A DNA stretch of 64,000 nt, from the NCBI GenBank assembly GCA_907163375.1, contig CAJQUW010005232.1:324501-388500 (forward strand), written 5' to 3'. A program made the position numbers and the translations under genes. The DNA is from Prostheceraeus crozeri. Lineage: Eukaryota; Platyhelminthes; Polycladida; Euryleptidae. Shown here one piece after another: positions 11,163-22,929 of the stretch. Position 1 is the first letter of the stretch. Each line of letters begins with the position of its first letter. The notes below the pieces were generated by a model. It did not search any database. It was not told the DNA's origin and worked only from the letters and a program-made list of their open reading frames with translations.

Positions 11163-11763
11163 GTCACTGATCACAAGTTGCTGCATTGCACGATCGACCT
11201 GGCGGAGCCGCTCTTCAAACCCCCCAAGTTGACAGCACGGCGCTTCTTTGGGTGCTTAAACAGCGCCGTACACCGGATGGAGTTCGTTTCTGCGTTTGAA
11301 CGCGCGATGGAAGTCGCCGAGACTCCGTCGTACGCTGACATTGCTGCTGCAGTGCGTTCGGCGACCAATGAGACTATGCCGCTCCTGAGGCCTCCACAGA
11401 ACGGCGTCGCCATTTGGGAATCGAGTCCAGAGGTGCAGAGCGCGAGGAGACGTGTCTCGGCGCTGCGTCGTTCAGGTCGGCACGATGAGGCAAACAAGGC
11501 GTCTCTAGAGCTTGCGGAAACGTACAACGAGCAAGTGCAAGCGGCCATCAACACCGAACTGCGAAACGTCAGTGCCCAAACCGACTCAGCCCGTCGAAAT
11601 TCTGAAGCCTGGCAAGTGACCAACCGTCTTACTGGAAGAAAGGCACGCACGCAGCTGAACATCTACGGCGAAACTCCTGAGGCTAGGAAGGAGGTGATGC
11701 GATCGTTCTTCTCCCGAATCGTCAATGCTGTGCCGCCCGAATCAACGACAATCTCTCCCTTAA
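11163..11763 (+). pseudogene. LINE: APE end and pre-RT region
   Basis: Open for 200 codons up to the piggyBac insertion. After VTDHKLLHCTIDL come FKPPKLTARRFFGCL and the linker between endonuclease and RT (AFERAMEVAETPSYADIAAA, TGRKARTQLNIYGE). It ends at ESTTISPL. Reading directly from the left TTAA copy into 13592 keeps the same frame (KATELPSPDDFDSRPISVSE), which shows that the piggyBac landed in an open frame. Confidence 0.75.
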
Positions 11764-13587
11764 CCCTTTAAGCGCCAAAGTCGCATTATTGCGACGAGCA
11801 ACTTGTACGTTGATATTGGTAGCATTATATCGGTTTTACTTTGCTTTACTGATGCACATATTCATATCAGGTATCTGTTGATCACAACAAGTCTTCTTCA
11901 TTCATTTACTTCGCCTAGATTGGTTATAATGATCGTGTGGAGAACCAATCACAGGCGAGATTTCTATCGATTTTGAACACACGCAATCACACTGTTATCG
12001 TGACTGTGTTTGCTTGTGGGAAGTGTGTGATCATTCTTCCAGGATGGCACGACGTAGATTCGGTGCAGAAAGAGCAGGAGAATTGATCACTCAGGACTCC
12101 GGTAGTGAACCAGAATCAGAAAATGATGTAGACATACAACTTTCAGGTCCTGGTCATTCTAGTAATGCTCTCGGAATTGGTAATGGAGACTCCCTGCCGC
12201 CCCCTCGTAGTCGACGCCGCCGGATTGCTGCTCCGGAGTTACAGCAGGAATGGACTATTCTCGATGGACCAGAGCAGCAGTTGGACCATTGGTTACCAGT
12301 TTTTTGTGATAATAATACGGGATATCAAGGTGATCTAAATCTAGAAACTGCTGCACCTATTGATGTGATAAACTTATTCTTTACATCCGACTTCTGGACT
12401 TTGTTAGTGACTGAGACCAATCGTTATGCTGAACAATATCTCAATGACAATGAGCTTCCCCCGAAATCGTGGTTTAGAGATTGGAAACTAGTAACTGTTC
12501 TAGAAATGAAGGCTTTCCTTTCTTTACATTTCGCCATGGGCCTTGTCCAGAAGTCAGAAATTGAAGACTATTGGTCAACCTACTGGCTAACATAGACACC
12601 CGGTTTTTCTAAAATCATGTTCAGAAATCGCTTTGAAATAATATTATCTTCTGCATTTCAACAACAATTCAGAACAGATACTACGTGGTACGCCTGGTTA
12701 TGACCGACTATTCAAAATTCAACCATTGATCAATGTTTTACAACCCAAGTTTTCTGCTTTGTATAATCCAAAGAAAGAATTATCTGTGGATGAACTGACG
12801 ATTGCTTTCAAGGGCAGAAGTGTTTTGAAACAGTATAACAAAATGAAACCTGATAAATGGGGATACAAAGGATTTGCCGTATCTGAGGCAGAAACAGGGT
12901 ATCTTCTTGATATTTCTTTGTATGTTGGTAAATCTGACGAAGACGATACTGGTGCGTCTCCCTCACATCGCGTTGTTCGAGATCTAGTGAACAGGTATGA
13001 AGGGAAAGGTCACGAAGTGTATATCGACAGTTATTACAGTGGAGTCCCTCTTGCTATAGATCTCAGTTACAAAGGTATTGGTGTTTGTGGCACTATAAAT
13101 TCAAACAGACGCGGTCTTCCATTGGGCTTGAAGCCAGCGAATCTATCTCTACAGAAAGGGGATGATCCTGTATTTGCAAGTAATGGTAAGCTTTTGGTAT
13201 GCGCCTGGCAGGATACCAAACGCGTTATTATGTTATCCACTGTTCACACAAATGATTGTGTGGAAAAGCAGATTCGATCTAGACAGAGTGAGACTGGATA
13301 TCGAACCATTTCGAAACCAGTATGTGTTGCTGATTATAACCAACACATGGGTGGTGCGGACCTAACAGGGCAGAAATCCAAAACCTATCTGTTTCCTCAT
13401 CGCTCCAGGAAATGGTATCACAGAATTCTGAACACGTTTTTGAGCATTTGTGCTGTGAATGCCCATATCATATTCAAGTCGCATCCACCAAATTCCTTAA
13501 TCTCACTGAAATCTTTCATTCAAAAGATTTGTGTATCGCTGCTGGAATGAAAATAGAATTTTCGAAAAAAATGCGGCGCCTAAAGGG
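11764..13587 (+). mobile_element. piggyBac element with TTAA duplication
   Basis: 1,824 bp bounded by TTAA at 11760-11763 and 13588-13591. Terminal inverted repeats are CCCTTTAAGCGCC on the left and the complement of GGCGCCTAAAGGG on the right, differing at one base. It encodes one transposase with two lesions. Precise excision at TTAA, which the family is known for, would leave the LINE frame open. Confidence 0.92.
12044..13550 (+). pseudogene. piggyBac transposase, two lesions
   Basis: Resembles PGBD4-type piggyBac transposases. From the ATG at 12044 an acidic/basic leader (QDSGSEPESEND, RSRRRRIAAPELQQEW) leads into the domain (VINLFFTSDFW, KSWFRDWKLV, MKAFLSLHFAMGL). A TAG stop at 12593-12595 and a frameshift near 12650 break the frame. 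It resumes GTPGYDRLFKIQPLINVL and is open to 13550. Catalytic Asp candidates are visible in SVDELTIAFKGR, VYIDSYYSG and YNQHMGGADL. I see no C-terminal Cys-rich finger. The many intact motifs suggest a young insertion. Confidence 0.88.
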
Positions 13588-13591
13588 TTAA

Positions 13592-15100
13592 AAGCGACAG
13601 AATTGCCTTCACCGGATGACTTCGACAGCCGTCCCATCTCCGTGAGCGAGGTGTTGAAGACCGCATGGGAGTCACGCTGCGGGAGCTTCGGCTGACGGCA
13701 GTGGCCGCGGCTGTCGTTCCGGTGATGAACCATGTCTTGGAGGGCGGTCGAGCGCCAGTTCAGTGGAGGGAGTCCTTGGTGGTTGCTGTGCCAAAGAAGC
13801 CGAACTCCAACAAGATTGAAGATCATCGTGGGATCTCTCTGATGTCGTGCTCGGCGAAACTCTTCAACAAAGTGTTGCTCCGCCGAGTACAACCGGTGCT
13901 CGAACCTCTCCTTCGTTCGGAACAGAACGGCTTCCGCCCGCACCGCGGTACTTTCCAGCAAATCTTGGCACTGCGCCGGGTAATTGAAGGTGCTACGAAG
14001 TACCAGACCAACGCCATTATCATATTCGTTGACTTTCGCAGAGCCTTCGATAGCGTCGACCGGCGTTATCTGAACGAGGTACTGAATATATATCAAGTGC
14101 ATTCAAGAATGATCAGCGGCATCATGGCCATGTATAAGGAGACGACTGCTCGAGTCCTGACAGCGGACGGCGTGACCCAGGAGTTCTGTACCAGCTCGGG
14201 TGTTCTGCAGGGTGACACGCTAGCTCCGTTCCTGTTTGTTCTTCTCCTGGACTGGGTACTTCGTGTGGCCATCCCAGATGACAGCAAAGGATTTTTGCTG
14301 GCGCGTCGGGTGGGTAGAAGAGTGCCGGAGCAGCGAGTGTCCGCGCTCGGATACGCGGATGACCTTGCGATCGTTTCGTCCACCGTTGCTGGTGCACAAG
14401 AAATGTTCAGCTCCTTGACTGCAACAGCCCGTCGAGTTGGCCTGCAAGTGAATGCAGCCAACACGGAAGTGCTTTGTGTCCCAGGACCACAGGTAAACGT
14501 TTTCTTCGACGAAGTTCCCCTTCCCATCTGCCAAAGAAGTTTTACGTACCTGGGTGGCCGAGTGCCGAGCTGCTCGGAGGACCTCCTGCGACGAAATCGG
14601 TTGGCGTGGACGGCGATGGGAAGGCTCCGAGCAGTCTTCGCATCAGAGGCTTTGACGGACGAGCTGCGCGTCAGACTGTTCACTGCGACCATCGAGACGG
14701 TCTTGCTATACAACGCCGTCACGTGGACCCTGACGCGCACTCTAGAGACCGAGCTGGACGGAGCGCATTCTCACCTGCTGCGGGCTGCCTTCAATGTGCA
14801 CTGGCCGGAGCGTGTGCGCAGCGCAGACCTGTACCAACGCGCGGGACTGCTACCACCAAGTCAAAAGTTGCGGCAAGACCGTCGGGCCCTCGCTGGAGAA
14901 CTCTTTCGGACAGAGAAGTCATGTCCTTAGCCTGCGCAGCGCCTTCTTCTCTGGCGGCCAGCGAAGCGGCAAAGGCGCAGACAAGGTCAAAGGAAGACTT
15001 ACCGAGAAATGCTGCATGAGGACTGTGGTGCACCGGACCTGCTGTCCGCTGACCAGCATGTGCGGCGACTTGCACAAGATCAGAAGATCTGACGCTTTAT
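13592..15100 (+). pseudogene. LINE reverse transcriptase and C-terminus
   Basis: Continues the frame left of the piggyBac, then a frameshift near 13664 leads into a 421-codon open stretch (13665-14930). RT motifs are KIEDHRGISLMSCSAKLFNK, NGFRPHRGTFQQI, IIFVDFRRAFDSVD, GVLQGDTLAPFLFVLLLDW and the catalytic YADD at 14352-14363. The thumb and C-terminal region follow (FTYLGGRVP, ETVLLYNAVTWTLT). Further frameshifts occur after 14920; the true C-terminus is probably MLHEDCGAPDLLSADQ... ending near 15091. Inactive, but the RT core is intact. Confidence 0.85.
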
Positions 15101-15149
15101 GTTGATTAATGTAATTTGTTTCATTAAATAAAGCGTATTTGAATTGAAT

Positions 15150-15221
15150 TGACATCATTCTGTGAAAGTGTCAGTTTCGGCCTCGTTCCCAGCAGAAACT
15201 CGTTCTGGCTGCCGGACTATA
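15150..15221. repeat. Single end of the GTCCGGCAGCC MITE family
   Basis: Matches the right end of the MITEs at 36388-36778 and 42033-44260 (CATCATTCTGTGAAAGT, then AACTCGTTCTGGCTGCCGGAC), followed by TA. Only this end is present, directly after the LINE 3' tail, so the LINE may have inserted into the MITE or deletion joined them. Confidence 0.75.
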
Positions 15222-16780
15222 ACTTCTTATGATTTCTATGTTCATTAAAAATAATTTTTGCCAAATATAAAGTTTTACTTCGGAAAATAAAGTACCATAT
15301 TGGGGATAAAACATGCTTTAACTGATGTTAAACGGCTTCAATTTATTTAATGCTAAAATCTATGTCAATGGATTAACACAGAAAATGTTAAATATTTTAT
15401 TCCATTGATTAGATATAGACATATTCAACAATATAATTTCGCAATCAAATGGTGAACAAATGTTAAGCATCGTCTAGCTTGAGCAGGAAAATTGATGGAA
15501 ATATTACAAACGTGATTACTAAAATTGACAGTTATTCGCCAATTGCATACTTTCTGTGAAAAATTTAAAAAAACTTACAATCCAAGTGTTATATATATCT
15601 AAGAGTCTATGGCTTGATCATGGACCCTTAGATATCATCGCTTACTTAAATATGCGGTATATGGACGTGTCACGACTGCAATTATTTGCAATTCCCTTTT
15701 TAAAAGAAGATAGATAAATTGCTGCTAGAATTTGCAGTTGCAACCAAATTATTTATTGCACATTTCAATCACTCAATGCAATTGCTGCGCACCACAATAT
15801 TCATTGGCAGTTGCCAATTCTTGTAAGAGTTCTTTAATTCTTTAGTCTCTTCTTGATTGGGTTCAGAATCTTCTTTCAACGGATTCCCTGTATGGATGCG
15901 CGTATATTAGAGTATTGATGCATTTGATAGTAAAATGAATTGTTTACAAATTGATTCACAGTTTTATCCAGATGCTCACAAACCACAGCAATTTATCAAG
16001 CCTGTATACAAAAGACCGACCTCCATTCCAGTATATGCCATGGGAGTTGAGCGGCCCTCAGATATCTCATATTAATCATAGACGTCCCTGATTATATTCA
16101 GGAGAGTAGATATTAATATAGAAAGTCCATAGCTAGCTTCACAGTTGGTTTTTAAAAACTCAAAATGTCAAAATCAATAGTCTGTGCAGTAACGCTACCT
16201 TGATAATGATCGACAAAAGATGAGCGATATCTAATACTCTTTGTGGAGATATGTTGAAATATGAAAGGAAAGGGAACCATAGAGCGAATGAAATCTTGAA
16301 TGATCCAATGGTGAAATTGAATACAGAACAAATCAACGTTCGCACCAACCTGTTCTCGACAACCAGTGCTTCTCCCATTCAATTCGTATTTTATTTTCAG
16401 AAACTCTTTAATTCCCTCAGAAAACCTTGAGAGTCTAAAGTTATATGGCTGCCAGAAGAGACGCATCCACTTTAGATCGTGAAACTGAAGAAACTTATAT
16501 TTAAAAATAGATAGCAGAAAGACAGGGATAACTGGCTATCGTAGCGCAATGTCACGTTGAACCTCGCGTTCTCATGCTTTGTACGACGCAATAGGAAGAA
16601 AATGAATCCTATCTGATAAAGATGATGTTCAGGAGTTTTTTAATAGATGATGAGAAAATAATTGCTTTCAAGACTTTGAAGAGTTGTTGAGAAAAACTGT
16701 GTTATGATCATACAATGCAAATTTATGTGATTTAGTTACGGAGGTGCACTCTACGCAAAGTCCTGCGCTGAGACTAAAGA
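15222..16780. other. No recognisable gene
   Basis: One unassigned reading frame of 104 codons (minus, 16152-16466) has an ATG but no known motif. About 16035-16090 is shared with 7300-7400. Confidence 0.4.
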
Positions 16781-17917
16781 ACAGTGGGCCATAAATTTAG
16801 GACCACAACACAAGTAAATAGTTTAGTTACGATAAATGCCTGTTTAGAAGATTGAAAACTAATGAATTCCATTGTTTTTTATTATAAGGAAAATAAAATA
16901 ATCAATATTTGCCAGGCTAATCGAGACTCTCGATGTTGTTTGTTGAAAGCGATATTGTCACTGATGCCGGTTTATGGAATACTGAAATATTTCGCAGTTG
17001 TGACAATTCATGAAGGTTACCAGCTTCTCCTGCAACACTTCCACGTATTTGGTATTCATCTTTTCATTTCTTGCCATAAACGTGAGCACTGAAGCATCCC
17101 CACACCATTATCGCAGGAGGATGCTTTACTGTTGGAGTCACGAAACGAGGATTGTAGCGCTCTCCGCAAGGTCGTCGAACAGAACCCGACCGTTTGAACA
17201 ACTGGAAAGTTGACTCGTCGAATCAAAGAACTTAAATCCATTGATCCATCGTCCAATTGTTATAGCGTCGGGCCCATGAGAGTCGAGATTTATTTATTCT
17301 TGAGGTTAGTAATGGTTTTCTCGCGGATCTGTACGAGCGAAGATTCATATGAGCCAAATGTCTACGAACAGATCTGGGAGATAATAGTTCCATAATCAGC
17401 TAACGTGTTGGAACATAATTGCTTTAAATGAATGGTTGATTTTGGACTTCTCGGCGGGTAAGGCGGCTATCAGTCGCTGTTGTTTTCTTCGGTGCACCTG
17501 ATCGTGGACGGCCACTAAAGGATTTCTTTTCGCGATACTTCACAATGGCTTGATGTACAGCAGTCTTTGATACAGTGAATGTGTTCGCAATATAGCGTGC
17601 GCTACGACCACTTTCATGGCAGGCGACTATCTGCGCTCTCACAGTTGGCTTGATGCTCTTTGCTTTGCCCATTCTCGGATTGTGACAGCTCATCGGTGAG
17701 CATTTGTATTTATCCTTTGGAATGTCTTGCAACCAGGACAGTGGGCGTCCCTAAACAAGGTTGTGACGTGTAGCTAACCATGAGAAGAATGATGAGTGAC
17801 TTATCATGTCACTAAAGCTTCAATGACTTAAAAAAACAAAAGCATAGAGCAGTACCAGAAATTGGTCTTAAATTAATGGCCAAATGTACGTGGTCTTAAA
17901 TTAATGGCCACCACTGT
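16781..17917 (-). mobile_element. Tc1-like element
   Basis: Inverted ends ACAGTGGGCCATAAATTTAG at 16781 and the complement at 17890-17917 (right end ...TGGCCACCACTGT) are followed on the right by TA. The right end repeats the motif GGTCTTAAATTAATGGCC at about 17862 and 17891, a subterminal repeat. It is about 1.14 kb, short for an intact Tc1. It carries one decayed transposase on the minus strand. Confidence 0.85.
16870..17672 (-). pseudogene. Tc1 transposase fossil
   Basis: The N-terminus from ATG at 17672 reads MGKAKSIKPTVRAQIVACHE, then SARYIANTFTVSKTAVHQAI and SGRPRSGAPKKTT. This is the paired-like helix-turn-helix and GRPR linker of Tc1 transposases. Open to about 17430. Further along only patches remain, such as RWINGFKFFDSTSQLSS and FMARNEKMNTKYVEVLQEKL (near 17060), which match the region before the second catalytic Asp. 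Stops and frameshifts are frequent and the DDE triad is not readable. Confidence 0.8.
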
Positions 17918-17984
17918 AAACTGCGCAGCTAAAAACTTTGTTTTTGTAGATGTGCTGAAGATTTGAGAGACCTTAGCTTAGCAA

Positions 17985-18050
17985 CCGTCAAATCTCGACA
18001 GATGTAGTCACTCCGAGCCATATTCTAGCCTGTTGGAGCTCATCAGGCGT
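17985..18050 (-). ncRNA. Degenerate hammerhead, relative of element B
   Basis: Minus strand reads CTGATGA, GCTCCAACAGGC, TAGAATATGGC, then CGGAGTGACTACATCTGT. Aligned to the element B hammerhead (24349 onward), box I and the loop are kept, but GAAAC-AUGUC is now GAATATGGC, so it should be inactive. The shared flank ATCTGT.GAGATTTGA shows common ancestry. The 40-bp array starts inside this motif. Confidence 0.7.
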
Positions 18051-19030
18051 GAGCAAGTCCGAAGCAGAGAGGTTGGAGCTCCTCAGGCGTGAGCAGGTCC
18101 GAAGCAGAGACGTTGGAGCTCCTCAGGCGTGAGCAGGTCCGAAGCAGAGACGTTGGAGCTCACCAGGCGTGAGCAGGTCCGAAGCAGAGACGTTGGAGCT
18201 CACCAGGCGTGAGCAGGTCCGAAGCAGAGACGTTGGAGCTCACCAGGCGTGAGCAAGTCCGAAGCAGAGACGTTGGAGCTCACCAGGCGTGAGCAGGTCT
18301 GAAGCAGAGACGTTGGAGCTCACCGACGTGAGCAAGTCCGAAGCAGAGACGTTGGAGCTCACCAGGCGTGAGCAAGTCCGAAGCAGAGACGTTGGAGCTC
18401 ACCGACGTGAGCAAGTCCGAAGCAGAGACGTTGGAGCTCACCAGGCGTGAGCAAGTCCGAAGCAGAGAGGTTGGAGCTCACCAGGCGTGAGCAGGTCCGA
18501 AGCAGAGACGTTTGAGCTCACCAGGCGTGAGCAAGTCCGAAGCAGAGATGTTGGAGCTCACCAGGCGTGAGCAAGTCTGAAGAAGAGACGTTGGATCTCA
18601 TCAGGCGTGAGCAAGTCCGAAGCAGAGACGTTGGAGCTCACCAGGCGTGAGCAGGTCCGAAGCAGAGAGGTTGGAGCTCACCAGGCGTGAGCAAGTACGA
18701 AGCAGAGACGTTGGAGCTCACCAGGCGTGAGCAAGTCCGAAGCAGAGACGTTGGAGCTCACCAGGCGTGAGCAGGCCCGAAGCAGAGACGTTGGAGCTCA
18801 CCAGGCGTGAGCAGGTCCGAAGCAGAGACGTTGGAGCTCACCAGGCGTGAGCAGGTCCGAAGCAGAGAGGTTGGAGCTCACCAGGCGTGAGCAAGTCCGA
18901 AGCAGAGACGTTGGAGCTCACCAGGCGTGAGCAGGTCTGAAGAAGAGACGTTGTAGCTCACCAGGCGTGAGCAGGTCCGAAGCAGAGACGTTGTAGCTCA
19001 CCAGGCGTGAGCAGGTCTGAAACAGAGACG
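18032..19030. repeat. 40-bp tandem satellite, about 25 copies
   Basis: Unit begins GTTGGAGCTCACCAGGCGTG and ends AGCAGAGAC; two units lack one base. The unit aligns without gaps to 40 bp of element B (23744-23783 plus strand: GTTGGGCCTCATCAGTCGTG ... CAGCGAC). That segment is followed there by a second GTTGG. Each unit holds the complement of hammerhead box I as TCACCAG, TCATCAG or TCCTCAG. There are no unique spacers. Confidence 0.9.
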
Positions 19031-21445
19031 AAATTGGGAAAGAAATTTACGATGTTTGAATTAATTATTGGAACCACTTAGAAAGCAGCAGTGACAAAAT
19101 GCTAGAGTTTTACTTGCTAGTCTTCTAGCAACACTGGAAAATCCCTTGGGGCTGAGCCCAGACGCGGATGCATTAGGGGTGAAGCATGTATCTTCTTTAA
19201 GCGTGTGTGATTCTTTTTTAGTTTTTCATGCTTATTATCTGTTATGTTGTTATGATGAGCACTAGAACTCATGAATTCATTGACATGAAGGTAGTGAATG
19301 TTCCATGGCATGTAATTGAAGTGCCATTGTCTTCCAATTAACTGATTTCACAATCCTGCGGCAGAACTTTACATGTTTTCCATCGCTGACATTCCTTACT
19401 TTATGCTGTGACATTCTGGATGATGTGAATGTTGCGTTGTCCTCAGTTTTACAGTCATACGAGTAGTAAGCACTCGAAAAATTTCAGCTTCCGCTGTTGA
19501 TCCCAAAAGTCTTTTCTTTTGAACTTTTCTAGTTTACATTACAGGCTTCTTTAAGATGCACTGATGGACAAACGTTCAATATGTCCTGATGGCCCATAGA
19601 GCTGCGGTGTACAGGATTTGTGTCAGCATTCTTGATACGTGCAAGGTGAAATGTTAGCATATTATGCCTGCATTCTGCTTATAGAAGTCATAAGTAGTGC
19701 CTGAAGTGCTATTTTCGTAAATCACATCAAAAATGATTTGCTTACACGGAAAAATGATCTAAAGGATCTCTCGACTGATCACATTCTCAAGTTTCTCTAA
19801 TTCTGAGTTTTTTCTCAATTTTCTTTAATTTCCAATTTTGAAATGTTTGCGTGGTAGCATAACACCGACGCAGAAAATTTACTAGACTTGCTGTTTCATG
19901 AAACCCGAAGTGCTAGTTTCGACGATCTTTTGGGGTCTTAGTGCTTTACAGACAAGAAATAGCCTGAGGAATATAAGGTTATAATTGAGAGGGATATTAA
20001 TTTAATTTGCAAATGAATTTGTACTTTTTACAATGCATTATCCAATTGTAGCGGAACAATTTGACAACCCCTGGATAGTATCAACTGAGAGACTTATAGA
20101 AACCAAATAAGCCCATAAATCTTTAACCATTTATACTGGGGCTATTTTCAAATATTATGTTTTTTAAAATTTAATTTTCATGCACAACTTGCTGGCGCTT
20201 TAGGCAACATGAGGATGAAGTGGTACTTTTAGAATCTTCTCTTTCTTTTGGTACTTTCTCCGATACGGAGCGAATCTTATCGAATGAGTGAGTTTGGTAC
20301 CCAACCCCACAGTAGGGGTTATAAGAAATTGAATTACATGCTGCCTTCAAAAAATTGCAATTGATTGACTTGTAATGGGGAAGGTGCATAAATTACTTGC
20401 AATGCCGTCACCACTCTCTCATCATCGCAAGACGAACATTGTAACCACAATGATTGATCCAGATCCTCTGCTTACAAGCTTGCTAATCATATTATTCTAT
20501 TCACAAGCTGATTGATATCAGGTTTCTAATCAGGAACTATTTGGTGCATATCTCTATGCTGCATCATTTTTCTGGTGCAACTTTTAACTTTTAAAGCTCA
20601 CCTTGATACTGGTGTGTAGGCACGTGTCATTATTCATTCACTGGATCATTGATTATCACTGTAGTTATGATACATGAAGTTGAATATGTTCCAAAATTTA
20701 TGTGTATTTGCCGGTTGTCTTCAACTTGCTGAGACTTAACGCAATCATCTTCGAGAATCAAGCATGATTGTGATTTTAAGTGAAAAATTTCTTAACAGGG
20801 AATCCATATTATTGCTTCATTATTCGTTGTCATATAGCTGCATGATATTGATTGACTGCCGATGAAAGAATTGTAATCAATTAATTCATCGAGACCACAT
20901 TGGCCGATTTGCCACTTTCTTAACCTCCTCAGCATTGCCCCAAATTTCATGAAATTCAAGGGGCAACACATGTAATGTTTCTACTGTCGATTTCATTGTC
21001 TCGAATTCACTCAACGGTATTATAAAGCAATTCAAATATAATATCAACGATTTTGACAGAATTTTGAAATCTTATCGAATTTTGGCTGTAAATCTACTGT
21101 TGATTGCTATTTACACATGATTATGCTATGACAAACTAAGAATACACAGAAAAGCAACTTCTGAGTACAAAAAGATATCGGGAAGAATGATTTATGAGAG
21201 TATCACAATTCAAATATTCGTGTGTGAAATGTGGAAGATTTTCCTTCAAAACCATCTGTGAAATCACTTCAGAAATGATTACAAAGAAGAAGGACGACTT
21301 ACAAATACCCAGGGAATTCAAATGATTAGGAAAATACACAAAACGTTCCTTAAATGCACATTGAGTGCTAGAATAATTAATAAGTGTTAATTAGCATTGA
21401 ATTTCCACTAGTTTGTTCGATAGAAAATGTTTATAGTATATGACA
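19031..21445. other. No recognisable gene
   Basis: AT-rich. A stretch near 20385-20480 (GCAATGCCGTCACCAC) has weak similarity to 49185-49370, which suggests an old dispersed repeat. No coding motifs. Confidence 0.4.
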
Positions 21446-22870
21446 GGGATGTGCGACTATACCATGCTCGATGCTTGAGATGTCCGAGATTTCAAGCTCA
21501 TTTGAACTACTCGCTGCTCGATCCATCTGATTTTTAAATTTTAATTTCGATCGATTTTTTCTAATGTCACATTTTAACGTTTCTCTCAATTATTGAAAAG
21601 CACACACGCCCCCTTCAGAAATGATCACAACAATGCATGTTCAATTCATATTCTTTGCGTGTTTGCTTAGGCCTATGGCAGCGCTTCTTTTTTCGTTTTT
21701 GTAATGTTCCAAAATGAGTTTGGTTTCATGTAAATGCTAAAATATTCATATATCATTTTTTGAATTTTGACGCCTTGTGGCCTACGAATGTGTCATATTT
21801 TTAGCAGCAATTTCAATCTAGCTCAAAAAAAGACTGAATTCCTGTAAATTATACACACTGTATATTCAGCGGCGGCGTTTCAATAGTTCAAAATTCTTCT
21901 CAATTTTAATGAGTTGCCGAGCGCTTTTACCACTCATTGCAGCTCGCCGAGCGATGACCACCTAGCCAGTAGCGCTCACAAGCCGCTCTGAAGCGTAGTT
22001 AGTGACCGGAATGCAGAACACTAACCGGACAGCGGGAATCCAGCTACTCCACGCGAGGATTTTTTTAATTCTTCTGCTTTCTCGCAGCAGTTGAATGCGT
22101 CTCCAATACATACATAGCTGTAAAGTGTGCGCATCACAAGGCAGCCAAGGCATGCTTCAGAGCTCATCTTCTGTTCTAACATCTCCTCAGCTCTAGCTTC
22201 GACGTGTTGATCTTCAACGTTGATATTTAGTTCTTTCAACTTTTCAAGCAAACATTTTCCTCGTCGTTGTGATCCCTGTGCATTTCATTGAATGGTTCTG
22301 CGCCAATACAGAAGGATTTTGGTGAAAGGCCGTCAATAAACGAAAGCGAAATTTCCAGGAATCTTTCCTGGTTCAATGTTACAGCGGAGGCGGTAATGTC
22401 ACTTTTCTGTAATTCACTCTTCAGTTTCTGATCTACTTCACTGGCGAGAGCCGGCAGAAAAACTCGTCGCATTTTAGTTTCACTGGAATCACTGCAGTGG
22501 ATCAAGAGTCCGGATCAACGTTCCGAATGCCTCGTCTTCCACAAAACGGACTGGCAAATACACATGTGCGATGGTTTTTCCAAAAAGTTTGTCGAGTTCG
22601 ATAGCCTTAGGATTTCCTGAAGGATTCTTCCGTCGAATAAGGAAAGAGTCAGCAAATTTAGGCTGTTTCGACAGTTTCTTCTCTTCGAGGACGTCGCAGT
22701 CTAACGAACGCTTCTCACTCTTTTCGCGTTCCATCTCCTTCGATAGAATTTCATAATCTCTCGGATGATGATCCTCTACATGTCGAAGGAGTCTGGTCGT
22801 AGAACCTTGTTTAGCTTCCACCACTACATGTTGGAATCCTTCGATTAAGAAATTGTTTCCACCATCTTCG
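21446..22870 (-). mobile_element. hAT transposon fossil
   Basis: A possible terminus CAGGGATGTGCGACT lies at about 21446, in the style of hAT ends. The matching opposite end was not found. The transposase is on the minus strand at 21962-22870. A short degenerate segment near 27010-27130 (TGATCGAGATTCTCGAGGTG) has a similar terminal-type sequence. Confidence 0.55.
21962..22870 (-). pseudogene. hAT transposase fossil with BED-finger remnant
   Basis: Frames recall ZBED-type hAT transposases. TTRLLRHVEDHHPRDYEIL near 22750-22800 is the His part of a BED zinc finger. A Lys/Glu-rich linker leads to ELDKLFGKTIAHVYLPVRFV and FGTLIRTLDPL, then SETKMRRVFLPALASEVDQ. After a large deletion come MRTLYSYVCIGDAFNC-like residues (DAHTLQL in the next frame). 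A remnant of the C-terminal dimerisation block follows (VTNYASERLVSATG; family style SAERVFSAAG). It is spread over three frames and much of the catalytic core is missing. Inactive. Confidence 0.75.
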
Positions 22871-22929
22871 TCCCTAACTTTAAATATCGTCGAACTGGCG
22901 CTGTTTGTGGATGACCTGCTATTACTTTT

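Larger units (their letters stand above)
11158..15148 (+). mobile_element. APE-type LINE, 5'-truncated, split by piggyBac
   Basis: The GC-rich coding style contrasts with the AT-rich surroundings. The sequence enters at VTDHKLL (about 11163), which matches the SDH motif at the end of an apurinic endonuclease domain, so the 5' end is truncated inside APE. It runs through the RT and C-terminal region to a 3' UTR with AATAAA (about 15126) and a short TTGAA-like tail. The piggyBac at 11764-13587 interrupts it. It abuts the Crypton fossil on the left and a MITE end on the right. Clade is uncertain (RTE- or CR1-related); no target-site duplication was seen. Confidence 0.75.

Noticed and set aside
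14093..14740. 215-codon frame on the minus strand
   Set aside because: Shadow of the LINE RT frame on the plus strand, which carries the conserved motifs.
18032..19030. CRISPR-like regular array
   Set aside because: Units are 40 bp head-to-tail with no unique spacers, in eukaryotic DNA, and the unit derives from element B. It is a satellite.
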